From Collybiopsis luxurians FD-317 M1 (lineage: Eukaryota > Basidiomycota > Agaricomycetes > Agaricales > Omphalotaceae): DNA of 64,000 nucleotides. The notes below the pieces were generated by a model, which saw only the letters and a program-made list of their open reading frames with translations, was not told the origin of the DNA and did not search any database. Positions 11,233 through 25,124 of the stretch are shown here, one piece after another. Made by a program: the position numbers and the translations under genes. Numbering within the stretch: position 1 is the stretch's first letter; each line of letters opens with the position of its first letter. The stretch is from assembly GCA_000827265.1 (NCBI GenBank), contig KN834749.1, positions 733,500-797,499 on the forward strand, in the 5' to 3' direction.

Positions 11233-13263
11233 TTAATCAACGAACCGTTTCCGGCTATCCTCAATCTCTTTGGCCTTCTGCTCCCGCCACTCGCATCCAG
11301 TTCGGTATTCGCATGTGCTAAAAGGAGAAGAATTTAGGGAAGCTCATAGAGTTTACTTTTTACACACAAACAACGACCCGAGTGTTCCAGGGAGACGCCT
11401 CTGGGTTTGCGTTTTCCATTCCACCATTGCATGATATCGGAGAGGTATTCATCAAGCAATTTGTAGTCAACCTGAAATTCCTTGGTACCTATGATATCGG
11501 TCTGCTGGGACGTCCCAACCTGTCTAGAATCAACTACAGGTTTCTGATCATATTGTCCAAGTAATTTGGCAGCCTGAGCTATATCGAATATGGTCAATGC
11601 TCGGTTCCGCTTCCTAATTTACACTTACCATCGAATCCAGGACCAATAGGACGAGGTATCGAGGATTGTTCTATCGCCAACAGTAGCTCAGGATCTTTCA
11701 TAAGATTTCCAGCTTCTCGACCAGGATTTTTTTTTTCGTCCTTTCGCATCATCTGCACATCACGGAGACTAGCTTCTACTGCTCGAGCAATTTCAATTTC
11801 TTCTCGTGATGAGCCAGGAAGGGAGTGGTCATCTTTCCGTCGTCGACGCGAGTGCTGGGATTGAGAGCGGTAGACAAGTTGGAGGGTAGAGTCAATTTCC
11901 GCTCCATTCAACTGAGATATCTTGTCGAGCCATAGATTCGCCAATTTATTGAGACATTCCCCTTCTTGGGCCAAGAAGGTCTGAGCAAGAAACTTTTGTG
12001 AAAAAGGTGCAGTAGCGTCGAGGCCGAGTTTGACCCAGAAAGAGGGGAAATCGAAGGAACTTCCTATGAGATATGAGAACATACGATGGTAGAGCATTAG
12101 TTGAAGGCGAGAGGAATAAGCATCTTCGTCTCGAGGCAATGAGTTGTTGCGCCGTGTTTTGGTATCGATGAGATGAAGGGTGCCCGAGCGGTTGATCGGC
12201 AGTGAAGTATGTGTATCCGAAGAAAAAAATTTCGTGATTGGAAGCTGTGAGGAAGATGTGCGAATTCTTTTAGGTTTTTGAGGTGTACACAGGGGTGATT
12301 GAAGTTGGCGCTTTTTCTGAACAATGTCTGGGGTAAAAACGACTTCATCCTGAACGTATCGTGAGAGTTAGAAGGAGAGATGGGCTCAATGTACTCACGA
12401 TAACCCCCAATACAATATTTCCTTCGATAACACCAAAGACTGGCATTTCGCGCTGATTGACATCCATTAGATTTAGAGACTTGAGACCAGACAATACACA
12501 CCGCGCAACCCAGCAGAAGCAGCGAGTCGATGCAGTCAATCATGTTGATAACTCTAAATGGCATTTGGAACGTCCAGGCGGAAGAAAGAAACATATTTGC
12601 GTACCGAAGCCCCCAACGCTCTTCCTCTGTGGTTATCTGCACTTGAATTTCTTCCGGTCGAATCTCTCGTTCTAGTCTTTTGTGTACAGACTATGACAGC
12701 GTAAATTCGAGTTGCATTTGGATTTGTCGTCGAACCCATACCTTTCCTTTCTTCATGGTTTTATCGGCAGCAGCGGCGATAACTTTGTCTACAAATATTT
12801 CTGTGCCTTGTTCTGTGACGAAAGAGGCTGGTCGATCTTTCAGTCTCCGATGTCGTTGGGACAGTAAACCATAGTTAAACTGTACCTCACACCTTGCATG
12901 GTCTGAGAGAAATCTTGGGTACCACACAAGAAATTCTTACCATGCAGGTGAGACCAGGTCCGTTACTGAAAGAATGTTTCTACGGAACTGTTGCAAAGGA
13001 GAAACTTGCTCGGCTAGAGTCGATTCAACATCCTGTAAAGAAGAATTGTCGTTCCCCGCAGAGGGCGATCCTTCGAGCTCAATTTGAACGTGAGAAATGG
13101 TCTTTAAGCTTGAGGAAGCTGGGGCCAAAGCGGAAGAGGAGGCAGCATCAAGCTGTGCCAGTTGTTCTTCAGTTAGATCGGAAAAATCATCGTACATGGC
13201 ATATTCATCCTCGACATCGGTATACACCATAGTGAACAAGTTGAAGAATTGAAGATGACTCAT
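11233..13263 (-). CDS. exonuclease V (EXO5/Dem1 family)
   Basis: Exons 13263-12941, 12892-12742, 12690-12553, 12479-12399, 12349-11629, 11578-11368 and 11317-11233 give 569 aa. A second in-frame ATG at 13230 may be the true start. EXO5 is a 4Fe-4S single-strand exonuclease of the PD-(D/E)XK fold, acting on mitochondrial DNA (yeast Dem1) or nuclear DNA (human EXO5). Visible signatures are VTDLVSPAWCEVQFNYGL carrying the first Fe-S Cys, GTEIFVDKV, ERWGLR, VFGVIEGNIVLGVIDEV with catalytic Asp, LHLIDTKTR with the DxK motif, and three clustered C-terminal Cys (RCFTCEYRTGCEWR). The splice at 12552-12480 is the least certain; both flanking exons are in phase 0. Confidence 0.9.
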
Positions 13264-13713
13264 CGACGCGCGCAAACTCAATCACCCAGCATGTGACATG
13301 GGGTCGTTTCTCTGAGACGTTGCTACCTCCACCATATCTGACTCTGGCTGAACCCAAGCGAGATGGGGCGTAGTGGAACGGCGATCCACTTGTGTGGAAA
13401 AATTAAAAATTATTTTGCTGCCGAGTATAGTACCAAAGACCATTTGGTGCCTCTCTCAGCTGCGGTCTCTCAACACGCAGTTACCGCAGCCGCAGCGAAA
13501 TTCAGTCGCTGTTGTCCAGGTTGCGGGGCGGTACTGGATACCTATATAGTTTACTTTGCGGTACATATGACGAAGGGAGTCCGGGACGGCGACAGACCTG
13601 CTCCGGTATCCCGGCCGACCAGCGCCTAGCTTGTGCATATGACTTAATTAACTCAGTCATGACAAGCGTCTACTTCGACTGCGCCTCTTGTTTACTACCA
13701 CCAAGGCCGCCCA
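13264..13713. promoter_or_regulatory. divergent promoter region, EXO5 / NBR1
   Basis: A 450-bp gap between the two starts. It contains a TATATAG stretch near 13543 but no ORF with coding character and no RNA gene that I can see. Confidence 0.4.
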
Positions 13714-16700
13714 ATGTTCACAGTCAAAGCAAGTTACCGCGGGGAGACTCGCAAGCTCACATTTCCTGAGTGTCAATCGCAATTTCCTTCCTTCGAACAG
13801 CTATACCATCAGGTTCGTTAAATTCGATTTCGTCATTCCTGAAGCTTATCTCCTCCAAAGCTGTACAGGGTTTTCCCAATAAGCCATTCCATCGTGCTTT
13901 CCAAGCTTCTATTTTCACCAGGCCTTACCAGCTCTCGGGTCTTGGTCAGTACAGAAGTCCGCACGGCGGAGGAATACCGCCTTGCTGTTGCTCCATTCAA
14001 TGGTAGAAAGTGGGAGAGCCCTATGCTCCGGTTTTCGGTTTCCGACGAGACTCCTCATAAGCTCCCCGCAATTACTCAACCGGAGGCTTCGAATCCTCAG
14101 AAGCCCTCAGGTCATTCATTCCCTTCTTTGGAACCATCCTTTGGTCAAATCTCGTATTCTCACATCCCTCCTCCGCCCATCATCTTCTCCTCGAGGCCAT
14201 CTCCTCAGGAGCCCTTGGCTGTCGGGAATAATTCTACTAGCATCCCGCTGTCTAATTCGTCTTCGCTGACTCACGCTTCATGCTGCGCAGTTTCACAAAC
14301 CAAGAAGGACATACAAGGCATGATCATAGGCTTCAAGGCAGACTTGGACCGTACCATTGCTTCACTGGAAGGGCATCCCGAAGAAAATAATAGAGGAGAG
14401 AAACCTGGCCGTCAGTCAACGCCACCTACTGTATCTCTTCCTCGTCAAGTTCTGCCAACAATGACTCCACCTGCGATACCCTCAGTGCCTGAATCATTGT
14501 CGGCGCTTTCTCTTCCTTCAGCACCGGTTTATCCACCTCTGTGCCAATTCAATTTCTGCTGGCAGTGTGGTGTCATTAAACAAGGTCCTTGGTTTGACTG
14601 CGTGAAATGCAATAACAAGCTTGTATGTGTTTCTGACAATCGTTCTATGCATGTTCACAAACTTCATACAGTGTATTACCTGCCACGCCGCTGCGACTGC
14701 GTCCATAGGCGACTGTTTTGTCGGAACTGGCCCTCACATTTGGCAGAAGCGGACTTGCGCGCACTGTGTTGACACTTCCGTGCCTGTCCCTGCTTCCTCA
14801 CCACGGCCTATCACTTGGGGTTCCCTTTCCTTGAACAGCTTTGGATCTCCGCTGCTTCCGTCTGTGCCCACTATGCCTCCTGTTGCAAGAGAGGAGCATC
14901 CAGCGGATATGCCTCCTCCGTCTCCTCCTGTACCATCTTCCGCCCATGCCCATGGCGCAGAAGGCAGTGAAACTCGAAGAAACGACAGTAGTCGTGCCGT
15001 TCACTACGGCGTCATATGCGATGCTTGCAGCTCTACGATTGAAGGTGTCAGACACAAATGCTTGGACTGTCCTGGTTAGTGTCCATCCCTCAATACTCAC
15101 CTGCAAGTTGCTAATTATCAAATTGCGCCGCTAGATTATGACCTTTGCACTTCTTGCATCAACAATGGATGTGCCGAACGTCACAATCCCTTCCATGAGT
15201 TCTTTGATATATCGGAACCTGGTCGCGTTGTAGTTCACAACGTCTTCAGCGGGAGCGGCGAACGAGAAGCCACAACTACAAGTAGACGTTACGATGAAGC
15301 CGCGATCCCTCGCGCATCTCAGCCAGTAGTTCATCATGCGTCGTGCAATCTATGTGAATCTAGGATTCGCGGTGAACGCTATGTAGGTTCTTAGTGGCCA
15401 CTTTGGTATTTCTCTGACATTTCCATTTTCAGAAATGTATGGACTGCCCGGATTATGACACTTGCAGTCAATGCTTCGTGTATGTCGCCTGTTCCTTTTT
15501 TTTGTGGTACTTCTAATTGGTACTCTTTCTTAGAATAACCGAGGAACAACATCCTCGTCACAGTTTTGTTAGGATATCATTACCTGATGACTACATCGTA
15601 AGTTCTCAGTTGAGATATCCTCAGATGTGTATTAAGTATTTCTTTTCTAGCGTCGAGATAAAGATGCTCAAGGGCATAGGGCGACCTGTGATAGCTGTAA
15701 GAGGCAAATTTTCGGTATTCGATACAAGGTGGGTTTTCGCATCCGTCCGGTCCCCTCAAAATCTGAAGAGCGTTTTCAGTGTATGCATCAGGATTGTCCG
15801 GACTTTGATCTTTGCCAGGACTGTGAAGCTTTGCCTATTGCTGTCCACCCAGTTACCCATCCAATGCTCAAGATGAAGAACATCAGCACCATTATTCCAG
15901 CTGTGCATCGAAGTAACACTACTGCGTCCTCATCAATTGATATTGGATTCACAGCAGATACTCTTGCAGCAAATGCTCGAGGTCGTTCTCCTAGTAGACA
16001 ACCCTCACCTACTAGCCCTCGAGCGCGCTCACCATTTGGCTCATATGAGTCCGGTTACATGCGCAATCCTGCTTTCCGCGTTAAGGGCTTATCTTCGCCC
16101 GAGATCCCCCCTCCCTCTCCTTTCTACTTCAAATCGGAGTCCTCTCGCTGCCCATCGCCAGATCCCCAATACCAGGCAATGAATCGCAGCCCGTCTCCTG
16201 TATATACTATACCGGCGCCTATTCCGCGTACACCGCCGGCTGTAGTTGCCCGCACACCGTCACCGACCATGATGATACCAGGAGCAATGCCGACGTTTTT
16301 CACTCTCCCTCCCCTTGAGTCTTTGTCTTTGTCACCTATATTGAGGACTCCTCCCATGAAAGAGAGCACTCTTCCACCTCTCAAGGGCACCCCTCCCGTT
16401 GAGCCTCGGGAAGAGATCCAGGCTCCCTCCCCTCTTTGGAAACGAATGCCTTATACTCGTCCTCGTTCTCCGCTTGTTATTCCTGGCCAGTACATACCTG
16501 ACTCTCAGCGCTTCATGGAAAACGACGCCAGTGTCGGACCCGCTTGTGACTACCCGGTTATGGTCCCTGCTAACTCGGACCGTAATTCTAGCCCTCCGCC
16601 ACCCTCTCCAACTTGGCCTCATATTTACAGCACAGGAGATCATTTTCACGTCAGACTCCCTTCTCAGTCGACAGTGAGTGTTTCAAGAACTCAAACTCCT

Positions 16701-17919
16701 TCGCATGTTCTTCCTGCTGTCGAAACCGAGACAACTAGCAGTTTTTGGCCTGAAAACTATCAGGAAATCAGACATTTAATGGAAGACGAGCCATCATTTT
16801 CTCGTGATTTACGCTGGCCTCTTGCTCAAACGCCGCTGAATGAGACTCAGCTACCTGTTGAAGAATCGCCACTTATCGGCGAGGGTGAGCCTCTTCTGAC
16901 CCGCCCCATTTCCTCTGATCCTATTCCGAAGTCCGACCGTTCGGTGCAGTCTTTGGCTTCCATATTGAGTGGTATCCAGATTTCTTCCACCAATCCCTTC
17001 AGATCTGTGATCGAGAGCAAAGAGCAACCGGCTGTCAGCACACCCGCTGCACCTGGATCTTTTGTCGTTTCGTTACCTTCAGCCTCTCCTAACTTGGCAC
17101 CCTTCAATGCCGAGTTTGTAACCGACAGATCTATACCTGATGGCCAGGTTGTAGCTCCCGGCGCGGAATTTCTGAAGGCCTGGGTCATGCGCAATGGAGG
17201 GACTAGGGCCTGGCCCGAAGGCACCGAGCTTGTCTTTGTCGCTGGCGAATGTTTGGCGAAAGATGGGAATGCACGCCGAGGTAAAGCAGTCGGAACCGTC
17301 TTACCTGGCGAGCTGGTCGAATTATGGACTGAAGAGCTCAAAGCTCCAGAAACTCCAGGCCGATATGTTAGTTACTACAGATTAATAGATGGTGAAGGTA
17401 AATTATTTGGTCATAGTATCTGGATCGAGTGAGTGCTTTTTCTATTATCTTGTGTGTTTTTTTTGTCATCCTTGTTCACCGGTATATTCTTTCATCTTTA
17501 GCATCACTGTATCCGAAACTTTCCGTCGAGCCACCCCGGAGACCGCAGGTTCATCGGATGAGTATATGTCCTCATCTTCCATTATCGTAATGCCGCAAGG
17601 TGCTCCCACGCGCTCTTTGGGAGCCGTCAATGATGAGGACGGAATTGCTGTCGCAGGACAAAGCCCACCCAGTTCGCCCGCCACCGCTCCCTCAACTCAT
17701 TCGATTGAAGAAATATCAGACAGCGAATCAATTACATCCGGGTCGTTGCTGAGTGTTCCTGAATCCGACTCTGATGATGAATTATGGGAAGATAGCCGAA
17801 CCAGTGTTCTCGTTGAAGGCGGGGAATCTCAAGCGACTCTGCGGGCTCCGGTTGAGGATCAACATCCGGACGAATATGTCGTGCTTTATGATGAAGCTAC
17901 TTCCTCAGAGGAGGAATGA
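13714..17919 (+). CDS. NBR1-like selective autophagy receptor (PB1, ZZ repeats, FW domain)
   Basis: Nine exons: 13714-13812, 13861-14622, 14672-15074, 15135-15382, 15433-15479, 15534-15597, 15651-15728, 15780-17428 and 17502-17919 (1255 aa). The first about 100 residues look like a PB1 domain (FTVKASYRGETRKLTF with its basic Lys). A degenerate zinc module starts near residue 262 (CWQC, CVKC, CITC). Three good ZZ fingers follow near residues 402, 490 and 557 (CDACSSTIEGVRHKCLDC and similar). An NBR1/FW domain lies at about 1009-1117 (VAPGAEFLKAWVMRNGGTRA). The tail is acidic and ends with an AIM/LIR-like YVVL. NBR1 proteins link cargo to Atg8 or, in fission yeast, deliver hydrolases to the vacuole. 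The start is fixed by the PB1 domain; the acceptor at 13860 keeps phase 0. Confidence 0.93.
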
Positions 17920-18304
17920 GCTATATGCGAGTGCGACATGGACTTCTCTAACATTTCTTCTAACGTTCTCTGCTTGTATTATAGTCACATATTTACTCCC
18001 CGCTCGTTCGTCCTGTCCTGAATACTTTGTAACAACATGACTCTTATTACCCAGCACTTGCTCCTGCTTGCGCTGTAACTTTCTTCATTTCTGGCATGTA
18101 AATTCTGTACTGGTAGAGAAATAAATTCATTGCGTGAGCGAAGCGAATCCTTAATGAGAGGGCAAATGTGAAGCATTGTTATGTTGTCCGAATGACGTAG
18201 CGGGTTGCGCGCTCTCGGCGCCTATTATCAAACTCCTTCTCTGCCTGCTCGTGCCGCAGCTGAAATTGTTCTGCTTTTTCGACCCATTATATTGCAACCT
18301 GAAA
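17920..18304. other. intergenic region before ISC1
   Basis: 385 bp holding the NBR1 3' end and ISC1 promoter. I see no gene, RNA or repeat. Confidence 0.5.
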
Positions 18305-19858
18305 ATGTCTGACGATGAACTTGCGATACTCACTTTGAACTGTTGGTCAGAATCACCTTATCCTTTCTCACTTCCTTCTCTTAATCTTGATCCCGCAGGG
18401 GTCTAAAGTTCGTCTCTAAAAATCGGAGGGAAAGAATAGTTGCCATCGCGGATGAGCTTACACAGACAGAAGAATATGACATTATAACTCTTCAGGAGCT
18501 CTGGGTATACTCCGATTTTGAATATGTCAGGGAAAGTGTAGCAAAATATCTCCCATACGCGAAGTTCTTTTACAGGTGAGTTACTATTTACGTATGGATT
18601 GCCTCTGTAAACTCAACTCCTACTCAGCGGGGCTCTCGGAGCAGGATTGGCAATATTCTCTCGGTTTCCAATCATAACTACCGAAATTCATCCTTACTCT
18701 CTCAATGGGGCGCCTATTGACGTTGCTGGAGGTGATTGGTTCGTCGGTAAAGCAGCAGCAAGTGTCGTCATCGTTCATCCTATTCTTGGGGAAGTACAAA
18801 TATTCAATACCCATGTACGTGGTATGATATTTTTCGTGTGGCGCAGGAGCTGAACTAAAGCGGTTCTAAATTCTTAGCTTTTTGCCAAGGGAGGTGAAGA
18901 CGGTCCTGAACACCATCGTGCACATCGCCTCGTTAATGCTTGGGAGTTTGCAAAGCTTGCAAGACGAGCTGCTGAGCTTGGCCGTTATGTTATTGCGGTA
19001 TGTGGCCTGACACAATTCTTCACTGCCAAAATTAAATTGTGCGTTCAGGCTGGAGATTTCAATAGTATACCCACTACTTTGCCTATGACAGTCATCCGTG
19101 AACACGCGAATCTGACAGACTCGTGGCTTGTTACACATCCCTTTTCCAACACACCTTCGGACGCCACACCTTCTCCTCAAGAAGCGATAGATGACTTTGG
19201 AGTTACAGCTGACTCACCTGTAAACACCTATTCTGCTGGTAAAGGACTGGATCCTACCGCTCGCAAATTTTGCGGAAAACGTCTCGATTATATCTTTTAC
19301 CGTCAGCCCTATCAGCAAAACTCTACAGACCTACCTGTTCTTCATTGTAAGGAGTCGAGGGTAGTGTTTACGCATGAAGTGCCAGGGGCTTCATTCTCCT
19401 TCTCTGACCATTTTGGTTTAAAGTCCGTCCTCCAAATCAAAACTGGGGCTCCACCCTCTACCAGCGATACTATGTTTTCTTCTGACAGTCAGGCTGCTTG
19501 GTCAAGGCAGCCGTCAGAAGTTTCAGAGGTTTCCGACGCCTGCACAAGGACAATGATACATGCCCTTACTTCATGTTACCGTTTCTCAAAATCTCGAGCA
19601 CAAAAAGAGTTGGCGCTGTTTGTGCTTTGCATTATGCTGTTAATCACGATTGCAGTCGCTTCGACTTGGTTTCCGCATTCGTGGATGAATCCTATATTCA
19701 TTCTGTTTTCTGTTTTCCTGACATGGTTGGGTACGACCATGTTATACGAAGGGTTTTTGTATGGACGTTGGGAGTGCAATGCTCTCATGAACGTCGTCGA
19801 AGAATTAGAGATATACAGACAAGGGCTTGAACTACAAGCAGGCAGAGGGCGTAGGTAA
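18305..19858 (+). CDS. ISC1: inositol phosphosphingolipid phospholipase C (neutral sphingomyelinase type)
   Basis: Exons 18305-18345, 18399-18575, 18628-18814, 18878-18997 and 19049-19858 give 444 aa, close to yeast Isc1 length. It has the endonuclease/exonuclease/phosphatase fold. Motifs are ILTLNCWGLKFV (metal Asn), TLQELWV (metal Glu), AGDFNSIP, RLDYIFYR and the catalytic SFSDHFG. Two C-terminal hydrophobic segments follow (LALFVLCIMLLITIAVAST and IFILFSVFLTWLGTTML), as in Isc1 and nSMase2-like enzymes, placing it in ER or mitochondrial membrane. It releases ceramide from complex inositol sphingolipids. An intron falls inside the CW of the first motif. Confidence 0.93.
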
Positions 19859-19947
19859 TGCATACAGATTAAGTGGATATCGACGTAGTTTAATTATACG
19901 TGCCCATATAGTAGATACTAGCTATACATATGTACAAGGTGTAATAA

Positions 19948-22334
19948 TCATGAACGTGAAAGAGGATATATGAATGTCCGATTGGCTGGGCCATTGGCCC
20001 AGTCTTGTACAAGGGAAGTTAAATCTTGATGACTGTTCGCTCTCGAAGAACGACGGATCGACGGAGATGGCGGCAGAGGATCTGTTGGTGACCACGGCGG
20101 TGTGTCCGCAGGTTGGCACCGACTGGTCATAGGTCCCCATGTAAAATGAGAGTTGTTCGATAATGTGATGCGAGGCGGGAGCCCCGATCGTCGTGAGCTG
20201 AGGCCAGAATGAGAGGATATATGTGATTGGGATCTCGTGCGCGAATATGCAGGTCTAGGAGGCGGGCTAATGGCTGCAGGACGCACTTCAGTCAACACTG
20301 TGTTTGCAGGGAGTGTCCCGGCGCGCCGCCGGGTTGCAGGCTTTGGCGTCGTTGGAGAGGAAGATGGGCGTAAGGAGAGAGACGATAAGCCCCAGGAACG
20401 ACGACCCCAACTCGGGAATTCTTTGGGAGGTTTCCACTGAGCCTCTTCGTTTTCGTCGGTGTCACTGCTGGAATCTATAGAAGCAGAGCCTTCAAGAGCG
20501 ACACTCTGCTTCACTTGTTCTATACCTGACATAGATGCTACTCCATCACCTCCAACTATCATGGCGCTTTCACTCTCGATCTCATCTCCAATCACCTTTT
20601 CAGCTTCATCATCAAGTGATTTGGCTGCCTCGCTTTCGATCTGAGGTAAGATTCTTCGAACAAAGTCACGCATAGAAGCGAACGATCGTGTTGCAGCATC
20701 GAGGAAGGGATAAAGTTGGAAGATGTGGATCTGAAACGGGATAAGCGTAAGCCAGAAAAACTTCTCAAGACTTACCGCATCCTCGTATAATTCATGCCGA
20801 ATTTCCACACCAGCTAGAGAGGCTTTGTGCGCCAGCAAAGTTATCTCGTCTCTCAGTACCTCGGCATCGCCCGATTGGATTAGCATTGGGGGAAGTCCAG
20901 TGAAGTCCCCGAACAGAGGACTCGCATATGGATGAGTCATGTACTCTTCCATCTTGTCACCGAGATACAGCGCAACAGGGTTCAAGTGGTCATCTGGCGC
21001 AGGCATCGGAATAACATCGAAAGATTCGTTGGAGTCCCAGGATTCACAGCTCATGGTGAGATCTAGGAGCCATTAGTGTTTGAAAAGATGGACCAAAGGA
21101 GTAACGGATACGAACCAACCCATGGAGACATGAGTATTGCTGCAGATGGCAGGTCGTACTGATTATCTCGCAGGTACATTAGAAGTGCTATAGTTTTACG
21201 AATCAGCATGCATGAATCGCAAGGCCATAGATAACAGGATACTTGCCCAATGTTAGACCGCCCCCGGCACTATCTCCGGCTACAACTATACTGGATGGTG
21301 GAATATGTAGGTCTGCCACGAGACGAAAATATGCGCTAACAGCATCGTGCAAAGGGCCGGGAAATTGAGTTTCAGGAGCTAAACGATAGTCTAAAGCTAC
21401 AAAGAATAAGTACGCTGAGTCGCATATGCACACTCAAGGAAGAGGTTTACCGAATACCCTAGCATCGGTATATTTCGCAAGTGGAATAGATATAGTTCTT
21501 TGGGCCGCACTGCTGGAAGCATAATATGCGCCTTGATAGACTGCGGTCAGCCGATGATGGGCAGGGAGAGATTTCCAGATATGCATACCGCCGTGTATGT
21601 AAAGTATTACTCTTTCCTTCTTCTTCTTGCGTTTCACATTTGAGTCGCGCTCCCTGCTTCCCATCTGGGAGGTCTTCCACTCGGCTTGTAATCTAGCCCA
21701 AGTTTGGCGTCCGACTACCCATTCCCCCGTTAATTCTCTTGTCCCATTCTCCTGCATATCATATTCGGCCAGTATGCCTCGAAGCTTCCGTTTGCGGACG
21801 GAGAACGTTACAGGTGTTACAAGAGCATCAGAAGGTAAAGGTGCGAGCCCGGCTAAACCCATGACCATACGAATAGTAGTCTAAGAGGGGTATTAGTCGG
21901 TAAAATCAATGAAACTCAGATGCGCACAATGTCTATAAGGGCACTATGTCTGTTCGCACCGCGCATGAGACTGTTGATGATAGTCATTTCGATTCCCCAG
22001 GATTTCCTTCTTGGTCCCCATATCTGATGAGCGACTATAGCGCCTGTTATTTCAGTAGCTGCACAGGGGAATGAGTCTTCTTGAATAATCGAGAGTAAGA
22101 AAGGGATTGACCTTTGACCGCAGCAATCAAACCGTACTTCCACAGATGCCAGAGTCGAATTGGATTACGAGCTTGGGGTTTGAGCTTTGGATCTGAACGA
22201 GCAGACGGGGGAGTGACACCAGGGGTGGTATAATGAAGAAGGAAAGAAGCAAGGGATTGGGGATCGCCATGAAGCTGCTGTTCTTGCAAAGGCGGTGAAA
22301 CGGACTTGTTCCAGGAAAATGGCCAGAGGAACAT
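19948..22334 (-). CDS. HSL-family alpha/beta hydrolase (lipase/esterase)
   Basis: Exons 22334-22112, 22058-21928, 21880-21589, 21531-21451, 21396-21247, 21187-21116, 21062-20776 and 20730-19948 give 672 aa. Splicing across 21588-21532 creates the oxyanion motif [15 protein letters not shown] and nucleophile GDSAGGG follow. The catalytic Asp probably lies in [10 protein letters not shown] and His in EDAIHIFQLY. This is the hormone-sensitive-lipase type of ester hydrolase. The N-terminus has one hydrophobic stretch and may bind membrane or lipid droplet (inference). The last about 220 residues are acidic and then Ser/Arg-rich and disordered, an extension absent from bacterial relatives. The intron 21246-21188 uses a GC donor. 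It is convergent with ISC1, 89 bp apart. Confidence 0.88.
21188..21246 (-). other. GC-AG intron in lipase
   Basis: The donor is GCAAGT and the length 59 nt. It joins GGGLTL to ALLMYLRDN in frame directly after the nucleophile elbow. Confidence 0.8.
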
Positions 22335-22514
22335 TGGTGGGGGGAACAGTTGCTGAATTATTACATGAACGCTGGAAATACTCTCTGTTTATGGATGATG
22401 CGGGGTACGGGGTCAGAGGCACCACATCACCGATTCCGAGGTGTCGCGTGATCGGCTTCACTTGTGCGGAAAATGGTTTCGCCCAATACTAAATACATAG
22501 ATACTACTACCATA

Positions 22515-24225
<1,711 letters not shown>

Positions 24226-24338
24226 AGTAGCTGGATCGATTTGGAATCAATTTGGCGCCAGGTGAGTCACGCCTAAGGCTTCCGGCGCTTCTAAAGGATT
24301 TTTCCGCTTTTCAGCTTCAATCTGGACAGTGGACTACG
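24226..24338. promoter_or_regulatory. divergent promoter, MetAP2 / p15
   Basis: Only 113 bp separate the start codons of these two opposite-strand genes; transcription signals must overlap. Confidence 0.55.
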
Positions 24339-24950
24339 ATGAGCACAGCAAACAGCGCTTCTGCTTCCACTGGTCCAGCTGTAACGGTACTCACCCACGA
24401 CGAGTGCGTTGGATCTCTAACTTCCCAAAATTCCTCGCCATAGTTTCGTTCTAGTATCTCGATTGCCACTCGTGCTGCCGACAAGTTCACGCAGCTTTAT
24501 TACACAACATACGACTCTGCCTCTCGACTTGCGGATTTGCCCAATTTTTATCGTTCAGGGTCTTCCTTGACATGGAATGGAACTCCATTGCAAGGCGCGG
24601 ACGGTGTTCGACAGCTCATCGAGAATATGCCTCCGACCAAACATGAGATGCAATCTTTCGACTGTCACCCAATTCCAGGTTTTGATTGGTTCCTTTTATC
24701 CTTAATCATCGATCTAAAAACTCTTCTTTGTGCAGGCTCATCTCCGCCCTCTCTTCTCGTCACCGTATCAGGGACGGTCATTCACGGAAAGCAACTTCCC
24801 CAGGGACAACGTCCAAGGACTATCGAAGGCCAAGCTCGCGTCTTTTCCCAGACTTTTATGCTTGTCCCCGATTCTACTGCAGCCCCTTCACAGCCGGGAG
24901 AGCCTGCAAAATACTATATTGGCGCGGATGCTTTGAGATTTGTTGGTTGA
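24339..24950 (+). CDS. NTF2-like mRNA export factor, p15/Nxt1-like
   Basis: Exons 24339-24403, 24455-24678 and 24736-24950 give 167 aa. The NTF2 fold is seen in RAADKFTQLYYTTYDSAS near the N-terminus, NFYRSGSSLTWNGTPLQGAD, DCHPIPG, LLVTVSGTV and the end VFSQTFMLVPD. Nxt1/p15 pairs with Mex67/TAP for nuclear mRNA export. The insert after VTVSGTV and the overall length fit p15 better than NTF2 itself (family knowledge). The first donor (GTGCGT at 24404) is the one that preserves the frame into ISIATRAADKF. Confidence 0.83.
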
Positions 24951-25124
24951 CCTTCTCGCTCTTTCGTATGTTTATTTAGTAATTTTATTCTGGAGTATGT
25001 CGCATTAATTGGACCACTACTCATCATTACTTGTAGTATTAGAGCATTGTACCGCTGTCATGTTTCTCTGCAATTTACATATTCTCAATCTTACACATAA
25101 TAATGTACAAACCTCCAAAGCATC

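Noticed and set aside
12097..12642. 181-codon minus-strand frame in the exonuclease gene
   Set aside because: It runs through two inferred introns; only parts of it are coding, and in different frames from the conserved EXO5 blocks.
16847..17341. 164-codon minus-strand frame
   Set aside because: Shadow of the NBR1 FW-domain exon.
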